This document shows, piece by piece, positions 7,466-13,697 of a stretch of 35,774 nt of DNA. The stretch is from a virus: positions 1 to 35,774 of the IMG/VR virus record IMGVR_UViG_3300049732_000304; one strand, 5' to 3'. Positions within the stretch are counted from its first letter, which is position 1. Each line of letters begins with the position of its first letter. The notes under the pieces are model-generated. The model was not told the DNA's origin. It did not search any database and worked only from the letters and a program-made list of their open reading frames with translations. Both the position numbers and the translations under genes were made by a program.

Positions 7466-7474
7466 ATAATACCA
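7466..7474 (-). promoter_or_regulatory. Candidate extended -10 promoter (TGGTATTAT)
   Basis: Minus-strand TGGTATTAT, an extended -10, lies about 40 bases before the winged-helix gene start and downstream of the gene ending at 7497. No strong -35 is seen. The TGGTA core recurs at other operon heads in this window. Confidence 0.5.
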
Positions 7475-7496
7475 TAGTCACGCAGGAACAGGGTGA

Positions 7497-7796
7497 TCAG
7501 TGTACATTTTCGTGCGAAGACTGCGGCACGTAGAGTTGATCTCCTTGAATGTAGATGCCGAAGGGAATTTCGGGGTATGCTTCTCTGAGTTTCTCTAGTT
7601 CTTCTTTCGCAGTTTGGACTCGGTCGAAATACTGAAGAGGAATCAATTCAGGACCATCCTCCCTCATGATCGCGTAAGCCCAGCGGAACGCGTCCTCATC
7701 CATAAAATCCCTTTCGGTCACTTGTGTTGGAACCCTCCCATGGTGCATAATTAACCATGTAGCTCGAGGGTGTATCTGAGCCTCTACAGGGGCCAT
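7497..7796 (-). CDS. Small hypothetical protein heading the left operon
   Basis: 99 residues when begun at the ATG at 7794-7796. It includes TWLIMHHGRVPTQVTERDF, AFRWAYAIMREDGPELIPLQYF and a helical TAKEELEKLREAYPEIPFG. No family is recognised. The frame is open far upstream, but that part is antisense to the primase gene and is rejected. The -10 at 7804-7809 would place transcription start almost at this ATG, so the mRNA may be leaderless. A second in-frame ATG at 7746-7748 would give 83 residues and also lacks a clear ribosome site. The gene is plausible but its start is uncertain. Confidence 0.6.
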   Translation of the reverse strand: MAPVEAQIHPRATWLIMHHGRVPTQVTERDFMDEDAFRWAYAIMREDGPELIPLQYFDRVQTAKEELEKLREAYPEIPFGIYIQGDQLYVPQSSHENVH

Positions 7797-7803
7797 TAGA
7801 GCT

Positions 7804-7832
7804 ATTATAGGGTAATCGGGGCTGGAATACAA
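7804..7832 (-). promoter_or_regulatory. Strong sigma70-type promoter at the divergent junction
   Basis: On the minus strand, TTGTAT (7827-7832), a 17-base spacer and a perfect TATAAT (7804-7809). This is the best sigma70-like -10 in the window. It lies between divergent genes starting at 7796 and 7845. CTATTATAG is palindromic, so a plus-strand -10 could overlap it. Confidence 0.65.
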
Positions 7833-7844
7833 GGGTGAATAACG

Positions 7845-9878
7845 ATGAGTCAAGAGTCGCCGATTCAGTTGGTGACCTTCAGAGATGTTTACGACTATGC
7901 AAAGAAACGGGGATTCGGTGAAGCCGATTTTGAGCAGTCCGGGTGGCAAATTCTCCCACTCGCTCGCGCTAAAGAATCTCTTGGCCATCAGGTCTTTCCT
8001 AGCGACGCCAACGCCTTCGCTATTGTCTTTCACTATCATGGCCCTGATGGATCCCCATTCGGATATGCCACGCTCCGCATCATTCGTGGCGCAAGGGACC
8101 CCCGGACGTTTGCTGGAGCCACCGAAGGCGACGGTCCTAAGATGCTTGCTCCGCCGAGACGGCCGCCTCGTGTCTATTTCAGCCGACGAGTGGCGTGGGG
8201 TGCTCTCCCGGTTGGAACAGAAGTACAGATCCATGAGTCCGTACTTAAAGCCGAATCGGCGATAAAGAAAGGCTATGTCGCTCTTGGAATTTCCGGATGT
8301 TGGGGCTGGGGCTCCAAAATACATAGGATCCCTCTTCTCGATGACTTCGGATTGCTCCCATGGAGCGCAAAAGGTCTCCGTCCCGTCGTGGTATTCGATT
8401 CCAACACGGTACGAGGATATCCCGAATTTCAAGAGCTCTTGGAAGTTGCTATCAAGCGATTTGCTGGAGCTTTCCAAATTGAACACCACGTACCGGTCAC
8501 TCGTAGACGAATCCCGGCCGGACCCGGAGGGCACTCGTGGGGGTATGACGATTGGGCGGTTACTCCTGATGGTGGGCGCTTTGAAGGCGAATCTGACGTG
8601 GTTGAGTCCGATTCTTCTCGAGCAGCACTCGAGAAGATCAACTCCGAATACGCCTACGATCACGGAGTTAATCGCATTGTCACACTCAGTGCTCCTCATC
8701 AAATCATTTCAGTCCGGGATTTTAAGGATAAGATTAAACCACTGCGATATGAAGACGCTGACGGAGAACTGAGACCAGCGTCTGAAGCGTGGATGGTGTG
8801 GGACAAAAGATTTGAGACCTACGGGCCGGTCTACCGGCCCGGCGCAGAGACTATCTGGATCGACGCAATCTCGCGCCCGCACGTGAATATGTGGTCGGGC
8901 TGGGGCTGCGACGCCAAAGAAGGGGACGCATCCCCTTTCCTCAAACTCTTGGAGAATTGTCTTGATCGAGAAGAAATTCAAGAATTCCTCATGTGGATGG
9001 CATGGCCGCTCCAGCGCCCTTCGGAAAAGAAAAGCTCAAAGGTTCCTATCCTTGTTGGACCCGAGGGTGTGGGGAAAAGCGCCATATTCCGCGTTCTTGA
9101 AAAGATTCACGGACCGAAAAACTGCGCTTTTATCAACTCTGCGGACCTTGAAAGTTCTTTCAATTCGTACATCGCCAACCGTACGCTCGTTGTTGTTGAC
9201 GATTTCACCAAGATCGATCGGAAGACGAACGCCAAGCTACGGAATATCGCGACGAATGAGACAATTCGGGTCAATGCGAAGTTCACGCCGGAATACGATG
9301 TGGAGAATTGGGCATCGCTAGGCTTCACCGGCAACGAATATGACGCATTGGCGATGGAGGAAGACTCCCGTCGATTCTTCGTTATGAAGATGACTCCGAA
9401 GGTTCGTTGGACAACGGTCGAGTGGGACCCATTCTGGAAATGGGTCCTAGAATCAGGACCTTCAGCGCTTAGGTTCTTTCTAGAACATCTTGACATCAGC
9501 TTGTTCAAGGCTGACGCACCGGCGATACTGACCACAGGCAAGAAACTCGTCGCCAGCGCAAGTGCTTCACCTCTCCACACATGGCTTCGTGATTTGAAGG
9601 ATTTCACCGGGGCGCGTCGGGTGTGTACTGCCAAGGAACTTGATTTCCTGTATGTCCGTTTCGGTGGAGGATCGCAAGATGTAACTCCGGGGCGGACTAA
9701 AGCGATTACCGACTGGTTGGCCTCCCATGGATACGTCCTTGCGACCGAGGCCAAGGTCAAAATTGACGGCCTTCCCACGCGGGTGTGGTCCCTCGATGGA
9801 TCTAGCGACTGGTCCGCGCAGGCGATTCGTGAAGAAATGACGAAGCATCCACTCGTTCCACAATCAAAGGTGGACTGA
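7845..9878 (+). CDS. Primase-like / SF3 helicase replication protein
   Basis: 677 residues. The N-terminal half resembles the Toprim-like DUF3854 domain of phage and plasmid primases: EVQIHESVLKAESAIKKG (about 127-143), ALGISGCWGWG, RPVVVFDSN (179-187). The C-terminal half is a D5-like superfamily 3 helicase: Walker A GPEGVGKS (405-412), Walker B TLVVVDD (447-453), sensor-like GFTGNE (493-498) and the Arg pair in DSRRFF (507-512). Together these suggest a replication initiator or primase-helicase that opens DNA and primes the family A polymerase. The upstream AAGGG is a modest ribosome site. The gene starts plus-strand block 2, 48 bases from the divergent minus-strand gene. The helicase call is firm; the primase activity is inferred. 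Confidence 0.9.
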   Translation: MSQESPIQLVTFRDVYDYAKKRGFGEADFEQSGWQILPLARAKESLGHQVFPSDANAFAIVFHYHGPDGSPFGYATLRIIRGARDPRTFAGATEGDGPKMLAPPRRPPRVYFSRRVAWGALPVGTEVQIHESVLKAESAIKKGYVALGISGCWGWGSKIHRIPLLDDFGLLPWSAKGLRPVVVFDSNTVRGYPEFQELLEVAIKRFAGAFQIEHHVPVTRRRIPAGPGGHSWGYDDWAVTPDGGRFEGESDVVESDSSRAALEKINSEYAYDHGVNRIVTLSAPHQIISVRDFKDKIKPLRYEDADGELRPASEAWMVWDKRFETYGPVYRPGAETIWIDAISRPHVNMWSGWGCDAKEGDASPFLKLLENCLDREEIQEFLMWMAWPLQRPSEKKSSKVPILVGPEGVGKSAIFRVLEKIHGPKNCAFINSADLESSFNSYIANRTLVVVDDFTKIDRKTNAKLRNIATNETIRVNAKFTPEYDVENWASLGFTGNEYDALAMEEDSRRFFVMKMTPKVRWTTVEWDPFWKWVLESGPSALRFFLEHLDISLFKADAPAILTTGKKLVASASASPLHTWLRDLKDFTGARRVCTAKELDFLYVRFGGGSQDVTPGRTKAITDWLASHGYVLATEAKVKIDGLPTRVWSLDGSSDWSAQAIREEMTKHPLVPQSKVD

Positions 9879-9958
9879 TGAATGAATTCTGGCTTTTCAT
9901 TTTATTCTTAGTCGTTCTCTACCTACTCGCCACCGGGTCAGGGCCAACCGATGATTGA
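9878..9958 (+). CDS. Candidate 26-residue membrane peptide
   Basis: The ATG overlaps the primase stop by one base (TGATG). The peptide starts MNEFW and continues with LFILFLVVLYLLATG, a clear membrane span, then a short polar end (SGPTDD). Coupling to the upstream stop and the clean hydrophobic profile support it. Its role is unknown; it is the third tiny membrane peptide in the window. Confidence 0.5.
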   Translation: MNEFWLFILFLVVLYLLATGSGPTDD

Positions 9959-9974
9959 TCGTTCAGGAGGAACA

Positions 9975-10493
9975 ATGGAGTATGGTCCCAACAGGATATT
10001 TACGATTTGCAAAGATCATCGAAACACCGACTGGAATCCCCCTACGTTGGAGGATTCGTACTGCATTCTCTGTCGTTTGTTCTACTTGGAGGCGCAGGAA
10101 TCACTGCTTGAAGAATGGCAGCAGCGCGCCACGCGAGCCGAGGCCACCATCGAGGAGATAAAGCGACCGCTAGATGCGCAGATGGCGCGGCTGAACGAGA
10201 CGGTCACGCGGCTCAACGGTGAGAACGAGCGCCTACGTGCCGTCAACTCCGCAACACGAGCGACACAGAATGACCCGGTATCGGCGAAGGCACTGGAGCA
10301 GGACGCGGCGCGCTACCGATTCTGGCGCGAGCACCATCGGGGCGTGTGGGTAACAGTGATAGACCGCGATGGCAAGGCGAGTCTCAAGTTCGATCCCGCA
10401 AAGCCGTTCGTGATTCCTGGCGAGAACACGGCGGAGAACATAGACGCCGCGATTGACGCTTCGATGGCACGCACAGAGCAGGGGGACGTATGA
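9975..10493 (+). CDS. Hypothetical protein with Cys/His N-terminus and coiled coil
   Basis: 172 residues. The N-terminus has CKDH and, 18 residues on, CILC, a possible zinc knuckle. A heptad-like coiled coil follows (about residues 40-95, including LDAQMARLNETVTRLNGENE). The C-terminal part has DAARYRFWREHHRG and AENIDAAIDASMA, a layout I recall from many phage hypotheticals. ATG at 9975-9977 is chosen for its AGGAGG five bases upstream; an ATG at 9951 lacks a site. It is coupled to the next gene by ATGA. Confidence 0.78.
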   Translation: MEYGPNRIFTICKDHRNTDWNPPTLEDSYCILCRLFYLEAQESLLEEWQQRATRAEATIEEIKRPLDAQMARLNETVTRLNGENERLRAVNSATRATQNDPVSAKALEQDAARYRFWREHHRGVWVTVIDRDGKASLKFDPAKPFVIPGENTAENIDAAIDASMARTEQGDV

Positions 10494-10693
10494 TCCCGAG
10501 CCACTTCCGCAAGCAGATCCACTCCGCGACCTACTTCCTCGTGTTCGGGCTCGGCATGAGCATCCAGAAGGCAGAGGCAGTGCTCGAGCTTGCCCCGCGG
10601 CTGATTCCAGCCTTAGCGGCCGAAGGGTCGGCACACTGGCGAAGATGCGAGCGCGCTCTGATCGCCTTGATCGACCGAACGGCGGCGAAATGA
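10490..10693 (+). CDS. Small hypothetical protein
   Basis: 67 residues, mostly helical (SATYFLVFGLGMSIQKAEAVLELAPRLIPALAAEG) with a basic C-terminus (HWRRCERALIALIDRTAAK). It overlaps the previous gene by four bases (ATGA), with AGGGGG just upstream. No family is recognised. The moderately hydrophobic helices might associate with a membrane, but no clean transmembrane span is present. Confidence 0.6.
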   Translation: MIPSHFRKQIHSATYFLVFGLGMSIQKAEAVLELAPRLIPALAAEGSAHWRRCERALIALIDRTAAK

Positions 10694-10808
10694 ACGGCGT
10701 TCCGACCAACGAAGATCCGCCGAGCCTACGATGAACACGCCGCCAACCGATAAAACGACACACCGAGGACGCGCATCTTCGAGCAATTCTCCAAGCGATA
10801 GATCATAA
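10690..10808 (+). other. Chain of two tiny overlapping frames, coding uncertain
   Basis: After the gene ending at 10693, an ATGA overlap opens a 14-codon frame (10690-10734). A second ATGA overlap opens a 25-codon frame (10731-10808) ending before the HAD gene. Neither has a Shine-Dalgarno sequence. They could be remnants of a decayed gene or translational relays; I would not annotate them as proteins. Confidence 0.2.
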
Positions 10809-10829
10809 AAACTCAGAAGGAATTTGACA

Positions 10830-11159
10830 ATGGGATGGATCGGTGTAGATCTTGATGGCACACTCGCGAAGTATGACGGGTGGAAGAATGGAGAGATCGG
10901 AGAAGCGATTCCCGCCATGCTCTTCCGTGTGAAGAAGTGGATCGCCGATGGAAAGGAAGTAAGGATCTTTACTGCTCGTGTTTGCGATCCGAGACACATC
11001 GATTCGCTTCTTGTCGAATGGAAGCGGTGGTGTCGCCTCTACGGTCTTCCAGAGCTCAGACTCACGAACATCAAAGACTTCCACATGATCGAGCTCTGGG
11101 ATGATCGGGCAATCCAGGTGGAGCCGAACACCGGGCGGCGCGTCGACGGCAAGCCGTGA
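10830..11159 (+). CDS. HAD-like phosphatase
   Basis: 109 residues. GVDLDGTLAKYDG gives the HAD motif I DxDGT (Asp7, Asp9), EVRIFTARV resembles motif II, and a later NIKDFHMIELWDDRAI resembles the motif III/IV region with Lys and a double Asp. The small size, without a large cap, fits phage-type HAD hydrolases that may act on nucleotides or nucleic-acid 3' phosphates. The substrate cannot be read from sequence. ATG at 10830-10832 follows AAGGA; an in-frame TTG at 10824 is less likely. Stop and next start overlap (GTGA). Confidence 0.82.
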   Translation: MGWIGVDLDGTLAKYDGWKNGEIGEAIPAMLFRVKKWIADGKEVRIFTARVCDPRHIDSLLVEWKRWCRLYGLPELRLTNIKDFHMIELWDDRAIQVEPNTGRRVDGKP

Positions 11160-11377
11160 TTACTGCTCGGTTTATCGGGGGGCCTCTTCACGGAAAGAGA
11201 AAAGATCTTCCAGAGCCTCGTGATAGATATCAAGTTCCGGCATACGCGGGATTTCCAGAAATGCTTCTTGGTGGAATCGGTGCGGAGCCTAATATCGTTG
11301 AAGTTCATGTGTATCGCGTTCTTGATGAAGGTGAGGGCAACGCGGTAATCATGATGTATATCGGGAAGCAGAAATGA
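11156..11377 (+). CDS. Small conserved phage hypothetical
   Basis: 73 residues. It begins with the sequence ITARFIGGPLHGKRKDLPEP, a pattern (FxGGPLxG then Leu-Pro) I recall from many small phage proteins. It ends with beta strands (EVHVYRVL, NAVIMMYIGKQK). GTG start overlapping the HAD stop by four bases, and ATGA overlap into the next gene. Function unknown; probably a small beta-sheet protein. Confidence 0.7.
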   Translation: MITARFIGGPLHGKRKDLPEPRDRYQVPAYAGFPEMLLGGIGAEPNIVEVHVYRVLDEGEGNAVIMMYIGKQK

Positions 11378-11739
11378 GCGTCGGACTGTACCGATTCACG
11401 AAGGATGGGAAGGCGTGTGGTCAGTGCTTCACACTTTGTACGAAGCACTTTAGAGCTCAGAAAGTCCCCGCGGGGATGCGACTCGAACGAGTTGAAGATG
11501 CTCGATTGTGTGAATCGTGCGAGCCCTTCCGCCTGTTCGTGAACCATGCAGAACGAGCTCGCAAGCGATTCATCGCGAAGCTTCTGCGAGTTGGTTCAAG
11601 AGGATTCGGTGGGCGAGCGAGAGCTTCTTCCACCACCGCGCAGTCGCGCGGCGCGAAAAATCATCCGGCATCTCCGAGCGGGGCTGATTCTCGTACAGAG
11701 GGACGAGCGCCCAGAGCGCCCCGGACAAGTCCGGGGTAA
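11374..11739 (+). CDS. Cys-rich small protein; C-terminal half overlaps a convergent gene
   Basis: 121 residues as read. The first 70 look like a real zinc-finger-type domain: CGQCFTLCTKHF, then CESC about 30 residues later. From about residue 75 the frame becomes Arg/Ala/Ser/Pro-rich and lacks protein-like order. It is also antisense to the minus-strand gene at 11570-11809. The start overlaps the previous stop (ATGA). Either the two genes truly overlap by 170 bases tail to tail, or this frame has lost its original stop and now reads into block 3. Confidence 0.6.
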   Translation: MSVGLYRFTKDGKACGQCFTLCTKHFRAQKVPAGMRLERVEDARLCESCEPFRLFVNHAERARKRFIAKLLRVGSRGFGGRARASSTTAQSRGAKNHPASPSGADSRTEGRAPRAPRTSPG

Positions 11740-11809
11740 CGCCCTCCAGACATTCGGCGACTTCGTCGGGAGACCATACGTGGAACAGAGAATTCGGGGT
11801 TATATCCAT
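11570..11809 (-). CDS. Small hypothetical protein, last gene of minus-strand block 3
   Basis: 79 residues, starting MDITPNSLFHVWSPDEVAECLEGV and continuing DLSGALWALVPLYENQ and ARWWKKLSLAHRILLNQLAEA. The composition is more protein-like than the opposing frame. The start overlaps the upstream gene's end by 10 bases and AGGA lies nearby, so it extends the block 3 operon. No family recognised. A perfect 8-bp hairpin falls in its middle. Confidence 0.6.
   Translation of the reverse strand: MDITPNSLFHVWSPDEVAECLEGVTPDLSGALWALVPLYENQPRSEMPDDFSRRATARWWKKLSLAHRILLNQLAEASR
11719..11736. repeat. Perfect 8-bp hairpin in the convergent overlap
   Basis: CCCCGGAC-AA-GTCCGGGG, a perfect GC-rich stem with a 2-base loop. 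It ends directly at the TAA of the plus-strand gene and lies inside the minus-strand gene. It lacks a T-run on either side, so if it stops convergent transcription it is not a canonical terminator. Confidence 0.55.
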
Positions 11810-11979
11810 TTTCCATTTTCCTGTTCTTGGCGTAGCTTCTTCAGCATTCTACGAAGTTGTTCTGCTCGTGAATGTGCGCGTTTGGCGATTATCTTTTTAG
11901 ATTCAGCACCAGTTTCAAGATCGTGTCCGATACTGTCAAGAACTGAAATCGCCCACTCAGTCATTTCTTGAGCGTTCAT
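11800..11979 (-). CDS. Small helical hypothetical protein
   Basis: 59 residues, almost entirely helical and charged: MNAQEMTEWAISVLDSIGHDLE, then KKIIAKRAHSRAEQLRRMLKKLRQEQEN. The basic helix could bind nucleic acid. ATG at 11977-11979 has AGGGAAAG upstream; a longer start adds 17 residues and overlaps the previous gene more. It overlaps the upstream paralogue gene's end by 23 bases. Confidence 0.62.
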   Translation of the reverse strand: MNAQEMTEWAISVLDSIGHDLETGAESKKIIAKRAHSRAEQLRRMLKKLRQEQENGKWI

Positions 11980-12160
11980 GTCTTTCCCTTTCGCGATATG
12001 TGATGAGCGCCTGCTCGGCGCCCCTGTCAAAATCGGTATAAAAATCTAGATCCTTCGCCATCCTGATATTGTCCTCGATTTCCTCGATGGTCAGCCGTTG
12101 CGCGCCCAGTTCGTCCAGGACCCAGTTGTATCCTTCCCAGAAAGTTCCGTAGAGTTTCAT
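11957..12160 (-). CDS. Small hypothetical protein, paralogue A
   Basis: 67 residues with WEGYNWVLDELGAQRLTIEE, then a DFDRGAEQAL segment and a charged tail. It aligns well with the gene at 12314-12502, sharing a GYxW start, EEIE/PEIE, an Asn and Ala-rich helix, and an identical DFDRGAEQAL. The two are products of a local duplication. GAGGAA lies before the ATG at 12158-12160, which overlaps the upstream stop as ATGA. Function unknown. Confidence 0.7.
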   Translation of the reverse strand: MKLYGTFWEGYNWVLDELGAQRLTIEEIEDNIRMAKDLDFYTDFDRGAEQALITYRERERHERSRND

Positions 12161-12336
12161 CGCTGATTCCTCATAATGTTCGCGATAAGGCGGGTGTGGG
12201 CTCCCATGCGCTCGATTTCTCGAGCGATCAGGAGCGATCCTATGATGATCGCCTCGGTGACGTTCGCGCCGATTCCGCACTCGATCATAATCTGATCGGT
12301 GCGCTTTTTGAGCTCAGCGATTTCCTGTGTGGTCAT
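12157..12336 (-). CDS. Small hypothetical protein between two paralogues
   Basis: 59 residues: MTTQEIAELKKRTDQIMIECG, then ANVTEAIIIGSLLIAREIERMGA and HTRLIANIMRNQR. A helical protein with one moderately hydrophobic helix. GGAGAG lies six bases before the ATG at 12334-12336. It overlaps the upstream paralogue by 23 bases and the downstream paralogue by four, so all three are probably translated together. Confidence 0.65.
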   Translation of the reverse strand: MTTQEIAELKKRTDQIMIECGIGANVTEAIIIGSLLIAREIERMGAHTRLIANIMRNQR

Positions 12337-12502
12337 ATCTTGCTCTCCAATTCTTGAGGGCTTGTTCGGCACCTCGGTCAAAGTCATCGTAATCGTTGAA
12401 GTCTCGAGCCTTCTCGACGTTGGCCTCGATTTCTGGAGGGGTTACAGACCCCTCCATCAATCCATTCATCGCCCACGCATATCCTCTTTCGAAGATATTC
12501 AT
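12314..12502 (-). CDS. Small hypothetical protein, paralogue B
   Basis: 62 residues: MNIFERGYAWAMNGLMEGS, VTPPEIEANVEKARDF, then DFDRGAEQALKNW. Paralogue of the product at 11957-12160, with an identical ten-residue DFDRGAEQAL block. GAGGAG sits just before the ATG at 12500-12502. A perfect 8-bp hairpin (12435-12455) lies in the codons for the divergent Gly-Ser-Val-Thr-Pro loop and has no equivalent in paralogue A. Confidence 0.7.
   Translation of the reverse strand: MNIFERGYAWAMNGLMEGSVTPPEIEANVEKARDFNDYDDFDRGAEQALKNWRARYDHTGNR
12435..12455. repeat. Perfect 8-bp hairpin inside paralogue B
   Basis: GGAGGGGT-TACAG-ACCCCTCC. Eight base pairs and a 5-base loop, entirely within coding sequence, with no adjacent T-run. 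Confidence 0.55.
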
Positions 12503-12530
12503 GTCTGCTCCTCAAACCTCGGGGTCTTCA

Positions 12531-12740
12531 TTATCCCTCCCAGGTGATTTCAACAGGTTCGGCAGTGACTTTCGTCACGGGATCCCCACCCTCGCGGGTG
12601 GGGGCGAGATTTACCGGCTCCGACGCCCGGTGCGGCCCGGTGTGAGCATATGGGAGTCTGCATTTCACCAGAAACTTCAAATACGGAGTTCCGTAGAGAT
12701 TGCAGAATCCTAAATCGGCCTTGCGCCCGCAGAGTTTCAT
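12531..12740 (-). CDS. Small protein with GPHR-type Cys/His motif
   Basis: 69 residues. Cysteines at 4, 13 and 27, followed by HTGPHRA: CRLPYAHTGPHR resembles the C-x5-HxGPHR motif of small phage proteins thought to bind zinc. The C-terminal half is Pro/Glu-rich (SEPVNLAPTREGGDPV, then VTAEPVEITWEG). The ATG overlaps the upstream stop (ATGA). Two short hairpins lie in the last third of the gene. Function unknown. Confidence 0.68.
   Translation of the reverse strand: MKLCGRKADLGFCNLYGTPYLKFLVKCRLPYAHTGPHRASEPVNLAPTREGGDPVTKVTAEPVEITWEG
12565..12603. repeat. Two consecutive hairpins inside a small gene
   Basis: GTGAC-TTTC-GTCAC (12565-12578, 5 bp) and CCCCACCC-TCGC-GGGTGGGG (12584-12603, 8 bp). 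Both lie in the C-terminal coding part of the 12531-12740 gene. Confidence 0.5.
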
Positions 12741-13135
12741 TTGACCTCCCAGGTGTAATAGATCAATGTCGGCTTCTCGGTTTCTTCGTACCTGCTGAAG
12801 CCGAGGAAGTCGCCCTTGTGCTTGTCAAGATAGGGCATGATCCAGCCCACGAACTTTTCGATTTCGTTGTCGTAGTTCTTCAGACTGCACCGGATGCAGA
12901 GGTAATGCGAACCTGAAATGTCGTCCCAGCGCAGGGTGCTGTGCGTGTCGGCGTCGAAATAGTAGCTATTTGTCTGGAGCATGTAGCGCCAGCGCGTCGT
13001 GCTAAACAGCGGGTGTGAGGGCAGGTCAGGAGTGCGAACTTTCTCGTTCAGCATGTAGCGGAGGACGTGCAGCACGTCGAGCGGTGTGTCTTTGCGCAGC
13101 TTGGCGTTGAAGTGCAATTCCGTGTACATGCCCAT
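12737..13135 (-). CDS. Conserved hypothetical phage protein (MGMYTEL family)
   Basis: 132 residues beginning MGMYTELHFNAKL, a start I recall from many unrelated phages. The rest looks like an alpha/beta fold with many aromatics: TTRWRYMLQTNSYYFDADTH, SGSHYLCIRCSLKNYDNEI, FVGWIMPYLD. No catalytic motif is seen. ATGA overlap with the next gene; the start follows the upstream stop directly with no gap. The family is widespread but uncharacterised. Confidence 0.78.
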   Translation of the reverse strand: MGMYTELHFNAKLRKDTPLDVLHVLRYMLNEKVRTPDLPSHPLFSTTRWRYMLQTNSYYFDADTHSTLRWDDISGSHYLCIRCSLKNYDNEIEKFVGWIMPYLDKHKGDFLGFSRYEETEKPTLIYYTWEVK

Positions 13136-13519
13136 TTAAGTGACCTCCCATGCGCGGACGATCCGGCCGCGTGATCCGGTTCCGTTGGTCCAATCGTGAA
13201 CCACGCCGTCGATGAGAGCGAAGGCGTGGTCGCGTGTGTGAAGGATGTACCGCCCGCGCGGGTGCGACTGCACGAATACGTGCAGTGTCGGGAAGCCCAT
13301 CCAATCGGTCCAGGTATCGATCTTCTTGTATCCGAGAGTCTCCTCGTGGATGAATCGTGATGCTGCCACCGACGTTCCGCAATTCGGCGCGCGGCCCGCA
13401 CAGGCGAATAGTGCATGACACTCGCCGTAGCTCTTCCCAGAGGCTACGGCGAGCGCGCGAACCGAACAGTCTCTCATTTCACCATCGAGGCCCGCGTACT
13501 CAGTCGCGGTGCATTTCAC
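13136..13519 (-). CDS. Papain-like fold protein, candidate cysteine peptidase/amidase
   Basis: 127 residues. DCSVRALAVASGKSYGECHAL places Cys18 at the start of a helix, RDHAFALIDGVVHDW supplies His98 and Asp109. This Cys...His...Asp order with the DCxVRAL and GHAxAxxDGxxxD patterns fits phage papain-like or C39-like proteins. They could cleave peptides or act as transferases; the substrate is unknown. GTG start at 13517-13519 with GGAGG nine bases upstream. An 8-bp hairpin lies in the coding sequence. The fold call is moderate; activity is inferred from the triad only. Confidence 0.68.
   Translation of the reverse strand: MKCTATEYAGLDGEMRDCSVRALAVASGKSYGECHALFACAGRAPNCGTSVAASRFIHEETLGYKKIDTWTDWMGFPTLHVFVQSHPRGRYILHTRDHAFALIDGVVHDWTNGTGSRGRIVRAWEVT
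13267..13286. repeat. Perfect 8-bp hairpin inside the papain-like gene
   Basis: ACTGCACG-AATA-CGTGCAGT, with a 4-base loop, in coding sequence. The 10-base palindrome CCCGCGCGGG lies just before it. Confidence 0.5.
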
Positions 13520-13683
13520 GATTGCGGACCTCCGTCACAATCCGGATCCCCCGCGTCAGAGGGGGGCGGGCAGTATTCAGCACACTCCTGGTCGGTGGTG
13601 CAGCCGATTTCGTCTGGTTCGCTAACCGCGAAAAGACCCGCTACGTCAGCAGCGAGAATGGCGAGGAAAAGAGCGATCCACAT
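13516..13683 (-). CDS. Small signal-anchored Cys-rich protein
   Basis: 55 residues from ATG at 13681-13683: MWIALFLAILAADVAGLFAV is a signal peptide or membrane anchor, followed by an acidic Cys-rich tail (CTTDQECAEYCPPPSDAG, four cysteines in all). The cysteines suggest disulfides in the periplasm. GAGGAG lies nine bases before this start. An ATG at 13699-13701 overlapping the previous stop (ATGA) would add MRRSEI, also plausible as the basic part of a signal peptide. It overlaps the next gene by four bases. Confidence 0.6.
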   Translation of the reverse strand: MWIALFLAILAADVAGLFAVSEPDEIGCTTDQECAEYCPPPSDAGDPDCDGGPQS

Positions 13684-13697
13684 GATCTCTGATCTCC

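Noticed and set aside
7797-8702. Long minus-strand open frame continuing upstream of the 7497-7796 gene
   Set aside because: It is antisense to the primase/helicase, whose domains and codon pattern are clear on the plus strand. The upstream part lies beyond the promoter at 7804-7832 and is Ser/Arg-rich like a shadow frame.
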